DNA of 64,000 bases, taken from contig NZ_CABUOD010000026.1 in the NCBI RefSeq assembly GCF_902493135.1, positions 1 through 64,000 on the forward strand, read 5' to 3'. Below the pieces are notes generated by a model. The model was given only the letters and a program-made list of their open reading frames with translations. It was not told the origin of the DNA and did not search any database. Source of the stretch: an uncultured Parabacteroides sp. GTDB lineage: Bacteria > Bacteroidota > Bacteroidia > Bacteroidales > Tannerellaceae. Made by a program: the position numbers and the translations under genes. Of the stretch, positions 14,498 to 24,943 are shown in pieces; the first letter of the stretch is position 1; each line of letters starts with the position of its first letter.

Positions 14498-16792
14498 ATG
14501 AGCGACATAAATGATACAAAAGACACAACAGACATGCAGCCTGACCAGGTGGCGAAACCTGTCCTCTCGGCTGACGAGCAGATGATTCAGGACGGCTTTG
14601 ATGCGCTGTTACAGGATTACCTCAAGTCCAACCATCGCCGCAAGGTGGAACGTATAACCAAGGCGTTCAACTTTGCCAATCAGGCGCATGCCGGCGTAAA
14701 GCGTCGTTCGGGAGAACCTTACATCATGCACCCGATAGCCGTGGCGCGTATTGTCTGCCGTGAGATGGGACTGGGTTCCACTTCCATCTGTTCGGCCTTG
14801 TTGCACGATGTGGTGGAAGATACCGAGTACACGGTCGAGGATATTAAGGATATGTTCGGAGAGAAGATCGCCCAGATCGTGGACGGCCTGACAAAGATCT
14901 CCGGAGGAATCTTCGGCGAGCAGGCGTCGGCGCAGGCGGAGAATTTCCGTAAGCTGTTGCTGACGATGAGCGACGATATCCGGGTGATCCTGATCAAGAT
15001 TGCCGACCGTCTCCATAACATGCGTACGCTGGGTTCCATGTTGCCTGCCAAGCAGTTCAAAATAGCCGGTGAGACGCTTTACCTCTATGCCCCTTTGGCA
15101 CACCGTCTGGGGCTTTTCTCCATCAAGACGGAACTGGAAGACCTGAGCTTCAAGTATGAGCATCCGCAGGAATATGCCTTTATCAATCTGAAACTGAAGT
15201 CTACGGAAGCCGCCCGCAACACTTTGTTCGAGCACTTTGCCGTGCCGGTGGACAAGAAGTTGAAGGAGATGGGGCTCAACTACGAGATGCGTGCCCGTGT
15301 GAAATCCGCCTATTCCATCTGGAACAAGATGGAGAACAAAGGCGTCAGCTTTGAAGATATCTACGATATATATGCCGTCCGTATCATCTTCGACCCGCTG
15401 CCGGGTGTGGATGAGAAGAACCAGTGTTGGGATATCTATTCCGCCATCACGGATATCTACCGTATTCGTCCGGACCGTATCCGCGACTGGGTGAGCCGTC
15501 CGAAAGCCAACGGTTATCAGGCGTTGCACCTGACCGTGATGGGGCCTGACGGACAATGGGTGGAGATACAGATCCGCAGCCGCCGTATGGACGAGATTGC
15601 CGAGAAAGGCTTTGCCGCCCATTGGAAGTACAAGGAGCATAACATCGAAGAAGATACGGAGCTCGACAAATGGTTGCAGACCATTACCGAGATACTGGAA
15701 AGCCCGGACCCGAACGCTTTGGACTTCCTCGATACGATCAAGCTGAACCTCTTTACCTCCGAGATATTCGTCTTTACCCCGAAAGGCGACATCAAGACGT
15801 TGCCCCAGGGAGCTACGGCTCTGGACTTCGGATATGCCCTTCACTCGGATATCGGAAACAAATGTATCGGCGCCAAAGTCAACCATCGTCTGGTTCCGCT
15901 CAGCCATCAGCTGGCAAGTGGCGACCAGGTGGAGATCCTGACCTCCCGTTCGCAGAACCCGCAACCGGAGTGGCTGAACTTCGTCACGACTGCAAGGGCG
16001 CGTGCGAGAATCGACGCTTACCTGAAAAAGGCCCGCAAGGAGGCTGCAAAAGAAGGCGAGAGCAAGGTGATAGACGCGTTCAAACGCAACAATTTGGAGG
16101 TAAACACGTCCAATATCGACAAACTGTGTATGTATTACGGCTTCTCCAAGCGTGAAGAGTTCTTCTATGCGGTAGAGAAAGGAGACGTGATCCTGCCTGA
16201 AAACATCCACAAGCTGTTGAAGGAGAAAACGGACAATGTCCTGTTCAAATACGTCAAGCAGGCGCTCCGGGTAGCAACGAAAGCGACTACCGGGAAGAAA
16301 GAGGAGGAGGAACAACCGAAAGAAAAGCCGAAATATGACAAGAAGAAGCCTTATATCCTGAAGGAGGAGGCTTTCGAACGCAATTACGTCATTGCCGATT
16401 GCTGTAAACCGATTCCGGGCGACGAGTCGTTGGGCTTTATCAATGACGATGGCAACGTGGTAGTCCACAAACGTTCCTGTCCGATCGCCATGCGCCTGAA
16501 AAGCAGCTTTGGCGAACGCATCCTGAACACGGAATGGAGCAGCCATCACTCTTCATTCGAGGCGACGCTTGAGATTAAGGGGATCGACTCGATTGGCGTG
16601 TTGAACACGATCACCCGCACGATTTCCGATGACTTCAATGTCAATATCATCCGCCTGCTGATCGAGGCGAAGGACGGCGTGTTCGAAGGAAGGGTAAAGA
16701 TGAAAGTACACGATGTGGAGGATATCCAGCGGATGTGCGTAGTCCTTTCCAAGATAAAGAACATCCAGTCTGTAGCCCGTGTGGCGGACTGA
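14498..16792 (+). CDS. rel: Bifunctional RelA/SpoT (p)ppGpp synthetase/hydrolase
   Basis: The 764-residue protein has the full RSH layout. The HD hydrolase domain (residues 50-200) has the HDVVEDT metal/catalytic motif intact. The synthetase domain follows (about 250-370: RPDRIRDWVSRPKANGYQAL, then WVEIQIRSRRMDEIAEKGFA), then TGS (about 415-475), a helical/CC region with DCCKPIPGDE, and a C-terminal ACT domain (about 690-764). It makes and degrades (p)ppGpp in the stringent response at the ribosome. Because both catalytic domains look intact, a bifunctional enzyme is expected. It ends six bases from the convergent RNase R gene. Confidence 0.95.
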   Translation: MSDINDTKDTTDMQPDQVAKPVLSADEQMIQDGFDALLQDYLKSNHRRKVERITKAFNFANQAHAGVKRRSGEPYIMHPIAVARIVCREMGLGSTSICSALLHDVVEDTEYTVEDIKDMFGEKIAQIVDGLTKISGGIFGEQASAQAENFRKLLLTMSDDIRVILIKIADRLHNMRTLGSMLPAKQFKIAGETLYLYAPLAHRLGLFSIKTELEDLSFKYEHPQEYAFINLKLKSTEAARNTLFEHFAVPVDKKLKEMGLNYEMRARVKSAYSIWNKMENKGVSFEDIYDIYAVRIIFDPLPGVDEKNQCWDIYSAITDIYRIRPDRIRDWVSRPKANGYQALHLTVMGPDGQWVEIQIRSRRMDEIAEKGFAAHWKYKEHNIEEDTELDKWLQTITEILESPDPNALDFLDTIKLNLFTSEIFVFTPKGDIKTLPQGATALDFGYALHSDIGNKCIGAKVNHRLVPLSHQLASGDQVEILTSRSQNPQPEWLNFVTTARARARIDAYLKKARKEAAKEGESKVIDAFKRNNLEVNTSNIDKLCMYYGFSKREEFFYAVEKGDVILPENIHKLLKEKTDNVLFKYVKQALRVATKATTGKKEEEEQPKEKPKYDKKKPYILKEEAFERNYVIADCCKPIPGDESLGFINDDGNVVVHKRSCPIAMRLKSSFGERILNTEWSSHHSSFEATLEIKGIDSIGVLNTITRTISDDFNVNIIRLLIEAKDGVFEGRVKMKVHDVEDIQRMCVVLSKIKNIQSVARVAD

Positions 16793-16798
16793 ATAGAA

Positions 16799-18922
16799 TT
16801 AGGCTTGACATGGCTCCGCAAGTGAAAACTCGATCTCTTTTTGAACCGGACAGACATGGACTAACTTTACGTTGACCGGATCGCCTAAACGAAAGCGCTG
16901 TTTCGTCCTGCGTCCGGTCAACGTAAAGTTCTTTTCATTCCAGTCAAAATATTCATTCCCCAGTCTATGAACGGGGATCTGTCCTTCACATCGGATTTTG
17001 TCTAATTCGACAAGCAATCCCCAGGAAGACACATCGGAGATGATTCCGGTAAATACCCTTCCTTCTTTACCTTGCATAAACTCGGCTTGTTTATACCGCA
17101 CGGAATCGCGTTCGGCGGCTTTCACGGACAACTCCATAGCCGAACAATGCTGGCATAGTTTCTCATATTTACTGCGCTGTGTGTTCGTATCACTGTCCAA
17201 ATAAAGGGCCAATAAACGATGGACAAGCAGATCCGGATAACGCCGGATAGGTGAGGTGAAATGTGTATAATCATGAAACGCTAAACCAAAATGGCCACTA
17301 TTGTCTGTCGTATATTTTGCTTTGCTCATCAAGCGGATCACCAATAAATCGATTTGACTCTTCTGTGCTTTATCCGTTATGCTTTCCAAAAACAGGTTAA
17401 GGCTCCGTGAAAAGCCGTTTCGTCCATTGCCTGTATCCAGTTTGTACCCGAAGCGGCGGGCTAATGCAACCAGTTTCTCCTGCCGGTCGATCACCGGAGC
17501 CGCATGAATACGATAAATAAACGTTTTCCCCTTTCCTGGAGCCTGCATGTTGCTGACAGCCTGGGCGACTGTCCGGTTTGTCAGCAACATGAATTCTTCA
17601 ATGAGTTTATTCGCATCATTCAATTCTTCCACATAAACTTGCAAAGGTTTGTATTCAGGATCCATACAAAACTTGACCGATCCGCGGTTAAAAGCGATAG
17701 CTCCGTTCTTGAATCTTTTTTCACGCAGCTTTTTCGCCAATCGGTCCAGTATCCGGATTTCTTCCTTGTATTTTCCCTTACCTGTTTCCAGTATCTGTTG
17801 CACTTCTTGATAAGTAAAACGATAATTACTTTTTATGACGGTCCGGCAAATGTCAAAGTTCCTGACATGGCCGTCTGCATCCAACTCGAAAATGACGGAG
17901 AAACACAACCGGTCTTCTCCGGGACACAGCGAGCATAACCGATTGCACAAACGCTCCGGCAACATAGGAACCGTATGACCTACCAGATAGACCGACATGG
18001 CCCGCCGCTCGGCCTCCTTGTCTATCCCTGTATTCGGTTTTACATAATATCCCACATCGGCGATATGCACCCCGACTTCCCAATTCCCATTGTCCAGCCG
18101 GCGTGCAGAGAGGGCATCATCAAAATCTTTGGCATCTGCCGGATCGACGGTAAATGTTCTGATATGCCTGAAGTCTTTTCGCCTTGCGATTTCTTTTTCC
18201 GGTATGGCTGTGGCGATTCTTTGGACGGCCTTCTCCAGATGGTCCGGATACTTGTAAGGTAAGCCATGCTCGATCAGCAAGGCACGCATCTCTGCCACAT
18301 GATCTCCAGCTTTTCCTAAAATCTCAATGACTTCTCCCGAAGGACATTTTTCACTCTCCGCCCAGGAGAGGATGCGCACAAGTGCTTTATCTCCCTTCTT
18401 TCCTCCTTTCAACAGGTGATTGCCGATAAAGACATTGATATAGCTGTTTTTGCTTTCGGTAATCAAGAAAGCGTGCTTGTCGGTGACTTGCAAACGGCCG
18501 GTGACCGTATGTTCTTTCCTTTCGAGTATTGCGATTACTTCCGCTTCCGGTGCAGGTCCCGTCCGTTTTGTCAGAAGTTTGACCCGTACCCGATCCCCGT
18601 CCAATGCATGCAAGGAGTTCAACCTGCTTACTGCAATAGGGGGACTTCCATCGTCTGGAACAAACAAGTTATTACCAGTCCTTCGTCCTGCGAAACATCC
18701 GACCAGCGTAGAACCTTTGTTATTATAACGGTAATGTCCGCAGTTCACCTCTACAATATAATTCTCGTCTGCCAGATCATAAAGAATCTCTACGACCTGT
18801 AGTTTCCGTACCGGGTCAACTATACCTATACACTTGCTTATCTGTTTATAGCTAAACAGTTTATGGGGCGAAGACTTAAAAATAAATATAATAACATGTT
18901 GTAATATATATCTTCTTTTCAT
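16799..18922 (-). CDS. rnr: Ribonuclease R (RNB family exoribonuclease)
   Basis: The start was set at the ATG at 18922 (MKRRYILQHVIIFIFKSSPH), giving 707 residues; 30 further codons are open upstream but look non-native. The protein has a winged-helix-like N-terminus, two cold-shock/OB domains (about 60-220), the RNB catalytic domain with DPADAKDFDDALS (near 262-274) holding the metal-binding aspartates, YTHFTSPIRRYPDLLVHRLL further on, and a C-terminal S1 domain. RNase R degrades structured RNA 3' to 5' and takes part in rRNA and tmRNA quality control. The gene is convergent with rel. Confidence 0.93.
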   Translation of the reverse strand: MKRRYILQHVIIFIFKSSPHKLFSYKQISKCIGIVDPVRKLQVVEILYDLADENYIVEVNCGHYRYNNKGSTLVGCFAGRRTGNNLFVPDDGSPPIAVSRLNSLHALDGDRVRVKLLTKRTGPAPEAEVIAILERKEHTVTGRLQVTDKHAFLITESKNSYINVFIGNHLLKGGKKGDKALVRILSWAESEKCPSGEVIEILGKAGDHVAEMRALLIEHGLPYKYPDHLEKAVQRIATAIPEKEIARRKDFRHIRTFTVDPADAKDFDDALSARRLDNGNWEVGVHIADVGYYVKPNTGIDKEAERRAMSVYLVGHTVPMLPERLCNRLCSLCPGEDRLCFSVIFELDADGHVRNFDICRTVIKSNYRFTYQEVQQILETGKGKYKEEIRILDRLAKKLREKRFKNGAIAFNRGSVKFCMDPEYKPLQVYVEELNDANKLIEEFMLLTNRTVAQAVSNMQAPGKGKTFIYRIHAAPVIDRQEKLVALARRFGYKLDTGNGRNGFSRSLNLFLESITDKAQKSQIDLLVIRLMSKAKYTTDNSGHFGLAFHDYTHFTSPIRRYPDLLVHRLLALYLDSDTNTQRSKYEKLCQHCSAMELSVKAAERDSVRYKQAEFMQGKEGRVFTGIISDVSSWGLLVELDKIRCEGQIPVHRLGNEYFDWNEKNFTLTGRRTKQRFRLGDPVNVKLVHVCPVQKEIEFSLAEPCQA

Positions 18923-19148
18923 GTATTTCGGCACAATTGTACTAAAGTATATTCTATCCCTCAAAAAGAAGGGTGGAAAACAAATTCTCAAAAAATATCC
19001 GTCAATTGGCAAGGTCCCAACAAACGTTTAAAAAGCATATAGGCTTTTCTGGAATAGGTTATACCCTTTTTGCCGATATCCTATATCTTTTTTACAAAAA
19101 TGTTATAGGTTTCGATTAAATGTATTGGGGAAATTTCCCCGGTTTACA

Positions 19149-20102
19149 TCAGGACAAGGAAATCAGATACCCCGTATAGCCGATATAGCAAGCTATCAAA
19201 ATGATCCCTTCTATCCGTGTAATAGTCCGTTTCTTGAAGAACCAGCCGAAGATGTAAAGCAGCACGCAGGAGCCGATCAGTATGCCGAGATCCGTATTGG
19301 TGATTCCCTGTATGTTTAGCGGACTGATAGTCGCACTGCATCCCAAGACGAAGAATAGGTTGAAAAGGTTGGAACCGATCACGTTTCCGATCGCCATTTC
19401 GGGATTCTTCTTCAGGGCAGCCACGACCGATGTCGCCAGTTCGGGGAGCGATGTCCCTCCGGCAACCAGCGTCAGGCCGATGATCGATTCGCTGATTCCG
19501 AGGCCGCGGGCGATTCCTGAAGCGCCGTTCACGAAGAACTGTCCTCCGTAGATCAAGCCCGCCAGACCGCCTGCGATGAACAGGACGGACTTCCATACCG
19601 GCATCTCCTTTATCTCGGATTCGCCTTCGCCGCTGCCGTTGTGGGCAATGGCAAACGTGTAGCCTAAGAAGATAAGGAAAAAGCACAATAACAACATCCC
19701 GTCGCTACTGCTGATCGTGTTGGTCGCGGCCTTGTTGATCAACACATCGTTCGCACAGATGAACAGGACGATGGAGGCCAGTATGCAAAGCGGTATTTCC
19801 TTGCTTAACGTCCCTTTCGTGACGCGGATCGGAACGATGGCTGCCGTACAGCCTACGATCATCAATGTATTGAAGATATTGCTTCCGACCACATTCCCGA
19901 TTGCCAGGTCGGCACTCCCTTTCAGGGCGGAGACGAGGCTGACGGTCAGTTCGGGAGCCGATGTCCCGAAAGCGACGATCGTCAGTCCGATCACCAGGCT
20001 GGAGATGTGGAAGCGCTTGGCTATCGAAGCAGCCCCGTCGGTCAGTGCGTTTGCACCGACCAGGATCAGGAGCAATCCGCCGATCAAAAGAACGATGTCC
20101 AT
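19149..20102 (-). CDS. Calcium/sodium antiporter (CaCA family, YrbG-like)
   Basis: The 317-residue membrane protein shows the two alpha-repeats of Ca2+/cation exchangers in inverted topology: GTSAPELTVSLVSALKGSAD with AIGNVVGSNIFN (about residues 47-85) and GGTSLPELATSVVAALKKNP with AIGNVIGSNLFN (about 205-245). About ten transmembrane segments are expected. It exchanges Na+ for Ca2+ across the inner membrane. Its ATG overlaps the stop of the DUF3127 gene by one base (TAATG), so the two are translationally coupled and form an operon. Confidence 0.93.
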   Translation of the reverse strand: MDIVLLIGGLLLILVGANALTDGAASIAKRFHISSLVIGLTIVAFGTSAPELTVSLVSALKGSADLAIGNVVGSNIFNTLMIVGCTAAIVPIRVTKGTLSKEIPLCILASIVLFICANDVLINKAATNTISSSDGMLLLCFFLIFLGYTFAIAHNGSGEGESEIKEMPVWKSVLFIAGGLAGLIYGGQFFVNGASGIARGLGISESIIGLTLVAGGTSLPELATSVVAALKKNPEMAIGNVIGSNLFNLFFVLGCSATISPLNIQGITNTDLGILIGSCVLLYIFGWFFKKRTITRIEGIILIACYIGYTGYLISLS

Positions 20103-20497
20103 TAGAAAGGCAGATCGTCGATCGGGTTGGCCGGACCGAAGTCAGGAACGGCAGATACGGCCGGGGCTGATGCCGGTATGACGTTCTCCGGAGTCATGGC
20201 TCCCGGTGCCGACTGGGGAGCGGCGGCCATCGGGCGTTCCACTTTCCAGGCGCTGATATTCGTGAACCAACGTCCCTGATATTCGCGGCTGTCTATGTCG
20301 AAAAATACTGTGAGTTCTTCTCCGGGCTGTATGGCTGCCTGGTCGATGCGGTCTGCACCGAAAATCTGGAAGCATACTTTCTTAGGGTATTGGTCATGTG
20401 TTTCCAGGACATATTCCTGCTTTTTCCACTCGTTTCCGTTTTTGCTGATACCGCCTTGAACCGGCAGTACGGCGATGATTCTTCCCGTAATTTCCAT
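20102..20497 (-). CDS. DUF3127 (OB-fold, SSB-like) protein
   Basis: The 131-residue protein has a compact beta-rich domain (MEITGRIIAVLPVQGGISKN, KKQEYVLETHDQYPKKVCFQ, PGEELTVFFDIDSREYQGRW FTNISAWKVE in successive strands) recognisable as DUF3127, an OB-fold family thought to bind nucleic acid. It has a Pro/Ala-rich tail ending PANPIDDLPF, an acidic tip like that of single-stranded DNA-binding proteins. A minus-strand box TACCTTCG near 20531 may be the -7 element. It leads an operon with the Ca2+/Na+ exchanger, a pairing without an obvious functional link. Confidence 0.85.
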   Translation of the reverse strand: MEITGRIIAVLPVQGGISKNGNEWKKQEYVLETHDQYPKKVCFQIFGADRIDQAAIQPGEELTVFFDIDSREYQGRWFTNISAWKVERPMAAAPQSAPGAMTPENVIPASAPAVSAVPDFGPANPIDDLPF

Positions 20498-20584
20498 GTT
20501 TCTTGTTTTTATTAAATTGCTGCGAAGGTACGATTTTCCTATGTAACAAGCTAATTCTTTAAAGTTGTTTTTATAGGCGGAGAA

Positions 20585-20941
20585 CTATTTGGGAGTTTCC
20601 AACACTTCGAATGCCTCCTTCATGGCGAGCAGTTCTTCCTTGATCTGTTTCAACCTGTTTACAATCTCTTCGTGGCGGATCGTCGTTTCGGGGTTCTCTT
20701 TCAGCTTTTGCCGGGCGCCGGCCAGCGTCATGCCCCTTTCTTTCACCAAGTGGTAGACCAGGCGTATCGCGTCGATGTCTTCCTGCCGGTAAGAGCGGGT
20801 CCCTTTGCCTGTCTTGCGCGGGTTGATCTGGTCGAACTCCTTCTCCCAGAAGCGCAGGGTCGATTCGTTGACGTCGAACATCTGCGCCACCTCGCTGATG
20901 GAGAAATAGAGCTTTAGATTTTTATCTTTATTTAATGCCAT
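20585..20941 (-). CDS. MerR-family transcription regulator
   Basis: From the ATG at 20941 the 118-residue protein (MALNKDKNLKLYFSISEVAQ) has a MerR winged-helix domain: FSISEVAQMFDVNESTLRFW, then RKTGKGTRSYRQEDIDAIRL, and a C-terminal helix (about 80-118) for dimerisation. It lacks the Cys residues of metal-sensing MerR proteins. Small MerR proteins of this type are commonly found next to M23 peptidase genes in Bacteroidetes. It lies 15 bases downstream of the M23 peptidase gene on the same strand. Confidence 0.9.
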   Translation of the reverse strand: MALNKDKNLKLYFSISEVAQMFDVNESTLRFWEKEFDQINPRKTGKGTRSYRQEDIDAIRLVYHLVKERGMTLAGARQKLKENPETTIRHEEIVNRLKQIKEELLAMKEAFEVLETPK

Positions 20942-20956
20942 CGTATTAAACAATGT

Positions 20957-21940
20957 TTAATCCATAACCTGGCCGTGATTTTCGGCAATCTGTATCATGC
21001 GGTCGTATTCTTCCGGAGTCAGGTCCATGTAGTAGTATTTGGACGGGTTGTCGTGTTTGCCGCGGACAATCACCTCGTAGTGGAGGTGCGGGCCGGTCGA
21101 TTTCCCTGTATTGCCCACTTCCCCGATCACTTCTCCGCGCTTTACTTTCTGCCCGACACGCGCCCGGAACTTGCTCATGTGGCCGTAAAGCGTCTGGAAT
21201 CCGTGTCCGTGATCGATCATCAGACAATTTCCGTATCCCTGTTTCCAGGCGGCAAAGGTAACGACTCCGTCGCCGGTCGCATAGATTTCCGTACCCACTT
21301 TGGCGGAAAAGTCCATGCCGGAGTGGAAGCGGGGAGTACGGTAGATCGGGTCGATACGCACGCCGTAACCGGACGCCGTACGTTTCAGGTCCTTATTGGC
21401 AATCGGCTGTATGGCGGGAATGCACTTGCTTCGTTCTTCCTGGTTCTTGCCCAATGTGATCAGCTCTTCCAGCGAGTTGGACTGGACATAGAGTTGTTTG
21501 CTCAGCATGTCCATCTTCCGGGTGGTCGAGACGACCAGTTCGGGGTTGGACAGGCTCATCAGGTGTTCATACCGGTTGGTCCCGCCGAAGCCGGACTTGC
21601 GGACGGATTCGGGGATCGATTCCGCCTGGAAGATCGCCCGGTAGAGGTTTTCGTCGCGTTGCTGCATGTCATCCAAGACCTCCAGCGCATTGGTCAGGCG
21701 CAACGAAAGCACTTCGTATTGCGTCTGCAACAGCTTGTTCTCCTTCTTTAGAAGCGATTCGACCGGCGAATCGAACGTGCGGGAAAAGATAAAGAAAATG
21801 CCTACGCCGATCACGATACCGATGCTCAGGTGGCGGAGCACACCGAAAAAACGGTCTTTGGCGGAGGGGTAAACGCGCTCGTAACTGAGCGTGTTGGGGT
21901 TATATAAGTAATATGTTTTTCTGCTTTTAAATAGTTTCAT
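20957..21940 (-). CDS. M23-family (LytM-like) peptidase with membrane anchor
   Basis: From the ATG at 21940 (MKLFKSRKTYYLYNPNTLSY) the protein has 327 residues. A transmembrane helix (about 37-55, HLSIGIVIGVGIFFIFSR) is followed by a coiled coil (about 60-100) and the M23 domain (about 190-305). The zinc ligands are visible in RFHSGMDF (HxxxD) and GPHLHYEV (HxH). It either cuts peptide cross-bridges in peptidoglycan or activates amidases. The catalytic set is complete, so activity is expected. It is divergent from alaS, with a gap of about 97 bases. Confidence 0.92.
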   Translation of the reverse strand: MKLFKSRKTYYLYNPNTLSYERVYPSAKDRFFGVLRHLSIGIVIGVGIFFIFSRTFDSPVESLLKKENKLLQTQYEVLSLRLTNALEVLDDMQQRDENLYRAIFQAESIPESVRKSGFGGTNRYEHLMSLSNPELVVSTTRKMDMLSKQLYVQSNSLEELITLGKNQEERSKCIPAIQPIANKDLKRTASGYGVRIDPIYRTPRFHSGMDFSAKVGTEIYATGDGVVTFAAWKQGYGNCLMIDHGHGFQTLYGHMSKFRARVGQKVKRGEVIGEVGNTGKSTGPHLHYEVIVRGKHDNPSKYYYMDLTPEEYDRMIQIAENHGQVMD

Positions 21941-21985
21941 CAAATATTTTCTTGCTTGGATACGTGCAAAAATAATAATTTGCTG

Positions 21986-21993
21986 TACTTTTG
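21986..21993 (+). promoter_or_regulatory. -7 element of the alaS promoter
   Basis: TACTTTTG matches TAnnTTTG and lies 45 bases before the alaS ATG. No clean TTTG is found 19-20 bases upstream. Confidence 0.45.
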
Positions 21994-22037
21994 CAAATTG
22001 TTTTTCAGAATATTAACGAGACTATATAGAATAGATT

Positions 22038-24665
22038 ATGTTGACAGCAAAAGAAATCCGTGAATCATTTAAAGACTTCTTCGCTTCCAAGCAGCACCAG
22101 ATTGTGCCTTCTGCTCCGATGGTGGTGAAGGGCGACCCTACATTGATGTTTACCAATGCAGGCATGAACCAGTTCAAAGATATAATCCTGGGGAACGTAC
22201 CCCGTAAATATCCACGTGTCGCGGATTCACAAAAGTGTCTTCGTGTGAGTGGCAAGCACAACGACCTGGAAGAGGTCGGACACGATACGTACCACCACAC
22301 CATGTTCGAAATGTTGGGAAACTGGTCGTTCGGCGACTATTTCAAACAGGAAGCGATCAACTGGGCATGGGAATACTTGGTTGAAGTGTTGAAACTGAAT
22401 CCCGACCGTTTGTATGCCACCGTGTTCGAAGGAAGTCCTGCCGAAGGCCTTTCGCGCGACGACGAGGCTGCCGGCTATTGGGAGAAGTTCCTGCCGAAAG
22501 ACCATATCATCAATGGCAACAAACACGATAACTTCTGGGAGATGGGCGATACGGGTCCTTGCGGCCCTTGCTCCGAAATCCATATCGACCTCCGTCCGGA
22601 AGAAGAACGTGCCGCTGTCCCCGGCCAGGAGATGGTGAACAAAGACCATCCGCAGGTGATCGAAATCTGGAACCTGGTGTTCATGCAGTACAACCGCAAG
22701 GCCGACGGCTCGCTCGAACCGCTGCCTGCCCGCGTGATCGATACCGGTATGGGATTCGAACGCCTCTGCATGGCTTTGCAGGGCAAGACGTCCAACTACG
22801 ATACGGATGTTTTCCAGCCGATCATCAAAGTGATTGCCGATATGGCGGGTACTGCTTACGGCAAGGACAAACATCAGGACGTGGCTATGCGTGTAATCGC
22901 CGACCATATCCGTACGATCGCTTTCGCGATTACGGACGGTCAGTTGCCTTCCAATGCAAAGGCCGGTTATGTCATCCGCCGGATCCTGCGTCGTGCCGTC
23001 CGTTACGGCTATACGTTCCTGGATCGCAAAGAGTCCTTCATGTATAAGCTGCTGCCCGTACTGATCGAAACAATGGGGGATGCCTATCCCGAACTGATCG
23101 CGCAGAAGACGTTGATCGGGAAGGTGATCAAGGAAGAGGAAGAATCTTTCCTGCGTACGTTGGAAACCGGTATCCGCTTGCTGGATAAGAAGATGGAAGA
23201 GACTAAGGCTGCCGGAAAGAACGTGATCAGCGGTGTAGATGCCTTTACATTATATGATACATACGGATTCCCGTTGGATTTGACCGAGCTGATCCTGCGT
23301 GAAAACGGCATGGAAGCCGACATCGACGAGTTCAACGTCGAGATGCAGAAGCAGAAGGACCGCGCCCGCAACGCTGCCGCCATCGAAACCGGCGACTGGG
23401 TGGTGCTGAAAGAGGGCGGATCGGGCTTCGTGGGCTACGACCTGTTCGAATGTGATGCCGAAATCCTGCGTTACCGCCAGATCAAGCAGAAGAACAAGGT
23501 ATTATATCAGATCGTTCTGGACCAGACTCCGTTCTACGCGGAGATGGGTGGACAGGTCGGCGACACCGGTTGGCTGATTGCCGACGACGAGACGGTCGAC
23601 GTGATCGATACGAAGCGCGAAAACAACCTCCCTGTACATCTGGTAACAAAATTGCCGAAAGATGTGACGGCGACTTTTACCGCCAAGATCAATGAGAAGA
23701 AACGTATCCAGTGCGAATGCAACCACTCTGCCACTCACCTGTTGCACGAGGCGTTGCGTGAGGTGCTGGGAACGCATGTCGAACAGAAAGGCTCCTATGT
23801 CTCTCCCGACTCCCTGCGTTTTGACTTCTCCCACTTCCAGAAGGTGACGGACGAAGAAATCCGTCAGGTGGAAAAGCTGGTGAGCGAAAAGATCCGTGCC
23901 AACTATCCGCTGGAAGAGCATCGCAATATGCCGATTGCCGAAGCGAAAGCATTGGGCGCGATGGCTCTGTTCGGTGAAAAGTATGGCGATGAAGTCCGCG
24001 TGGTCAAATATGGCAACTCTATCGAGTTGTGCGGCGGTACGCATATCCCGGCGACCGGCATGATCGGTTCCCTGCGTGTGGTCGGCGAAAGCTCCATCGC
24101 GGCAGGTGTGCGCCGTATCGAAGCGGTAACGGCCGAAGGGGCTGAAAACTACACTTTCATGTTGCAAGATTCCCTCCGCGAACTGCGTGCGATGTTCAAC
24201 AATGTGCCGAACCTGTCCCAGACCATCAAGAAGGCCATCGAGGAGAATGCCGAACTGAAAAAGCAGGTAAGCGACTACGTGAAAGAGAAAGTGCAGTTGC
24301 TCAAGAAAGAACTGGTGGCAAAAGCCGTTGAGCGCAATGGTGTCAAAGTGATCGTCTTCCGTGGCGAAGCCAACGTGGACGCTATCAAGGACCTGGCTTT
24401 CCAGATCAAGGGGGAAAGCAATACGGAGGAAAAGGTCTGCTTCGTGGCAGGCATCCAGGACGGCGAGAAGTGCGCGTTGATGGTCATGCTGAGCGAACCG
24501 CTGGTAGCCGAAGGCTTGAATGCCGGCAAACTGGTGAAAGAGGCCGCCAAACTGATACAAGGCGGCGGAGGCGGCCAACCTCATTTTGCAACAGCCGGAG
24601 GCAAGAACGTGGCCGGACTGGGCGAAGCCGTCGAACACATCCTGGACGCAGCCGGTCTGAAATAA
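22038..24665 (+). CDS. alaS: Alanyl-tRNA synthetase
   Basis: The 875-residue protein has a class II catalytic core (residues 1-240: [36 protein letters not shown]), a tRNA-recognition helical region (about 250-460), an editing domain with [13 protein letters not shown] (HxxxH zinc site near 560) and [10 protein letters not shown], and a C-terminal dimerisation (DHHA1) domain ending in [20 protein letters not shown]. It charges tRNA-Ala and edits mischarged Ser and Gly. Its length is normal. A strong terminator follows. Confidence 0.98.
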   Translation: MLTAKEIRESFKDFFASKQHQIVPSAPMVVKGDPTLMFTNAGMNQFKDIILGNVPRKYPRVADSQKCLRVSGKHNDLEEVGHDTYHHTMFEMLGNWSFGDYFKQEAINWAWEYLVEVLKLNPDRLYATVFEGSPAEGLSRDDEAAGYWEKFLPKDHIINGNKHDNFWEMGDTGPCGPCSEIHIDLRPEEERAAVPGQEMVNKDHPQVIEIWNLVFMQYNRKADGSLEPLPARVIDTGMGFERLCMALQGKTSNYDTDVFQPIIKVIADMAGTAYGKDKHQDVAMRVIADHIRTIAFAITDGQLPSNAKAGYVIRRILRRAVRYGYTFLDRKESFMYKLLPVLIETMGDAYPELIAQKTLIGKVIKEEEESFLRTLETGIRLLDKKMEETKAAGKNVISGVDAFTLYDTYGFPLDLTELILRENGMEADIDEFNVEMQKQKDRARNAAAIETGDWVVLKEGGSGFVGYDLFECDAEILRYRQIKQKNKVLYQIVLDQTPFYAEMGGQVGDTGWLIADDETVDVIDTKRENNLPVHLVTKLPKDVTATFTAKINEKKRIQCECNHSATHLLHEALREVLGTHVEQKGSYVSPDSLRFDFSHFQKVTDEEIRQVEKLVSEKIRANYPLEEHRNMPIAEAKALGAMALFGEKYGDEVRVVKYGNSIELCGGTHIPATGMIGSLRVVGESSIAAGVRRIEAVTAEGAENYTFMLQDSLRELRAMFNNVPNLSQTIKKAIEENAELKKQVSDYVKEKVQLLKKELVAKAVERNGVKVIVFRGEANVDAIKDLAFQIKGESNTEEKVCFVAGIQDGEKCALMVMLSEPLVAEGLNAGKLVKEAAKLIQGGGGGQPHFATAGGKNVAGLGEAVEHILDAAGLK

Positions 24666-24677
24666 GAAGAAAGAGAC

Positions 24678-24721
24678 GTTCCCCCTGCAAGGAATGATAG
24701 TTTCATGCAGGGGAAACTTTT
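24678..24721 (+). terminator. Rho-independent terminator after alaS
   Basis: Arms GTTCCCCCTGCA (24678-24689) and TGCAGGGGAAAC (24706-24717) pair almost perfectly and are followed by TTTT, 13 bases after the alaS stop. Confidence 0.8.
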
Positions 24722-24758
24722 GTGGCGGTGTGTCAAAACTCCTTTATCACGATCTTTA

Positions 24759-24828
24759 AGGCACGGATTTCACGGATTTACACGGATAAATTTATTATCT
24801 TTCCGTGTAATCCGCGTAATCCGTGCCT
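24759..24828. repeat. Long palindromic repeat of ACGGATT units
   Basis: Arms of about 27 bases (24759-24786 and 24802-24828) pair with only a few mismatches around a 15-base loop. Each arm contains repeated ACGGATT-like words (GGCACGGATTTCACGGATTT). Repeats of this kind are scattered between genes of Bacteroidales, as far as I recall. It sits between the alaS terminator and the aroB promoter and belongs to neither. Confidence 0.6.
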
Positions 24829-24883
24829 AAATTGTGTCTATTGTAAGCAGGATTTTCTTTTTGACACATTTTCTTTTCCCCGT

Positions 24884-24914
24884 TTTGATAATCGAATAAC
24901 ATATAATACCTTTG
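24884..24914 (+). promoter_or_regulatory. Promoter of aroB
   Basis: TTTG at 24884-24887, a 19-base spacer and TACCTTTG at 24907-24914 form a full consensus promoter, about 30 bases ahead of the aroB ATG. Confidence 0.75.
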
Positions 24915-24943
24915 CCGCAACGATTATAATAAAAAAGGACAGT

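Noticed and set aside
14609..16549. Long minus-strand frame of 646 codons opposite rel
   Set aside because: It is a mirror frame of a confident RelA/SpoT gene, without family features; the GC-rich third positions create it.
24722..24943. N-terminal extension of aroB
   Set aside because: The open frame upstream of 24944 runs through the palindromic repeat and the consensus promoter; the enzyme core begins normally at 24944.
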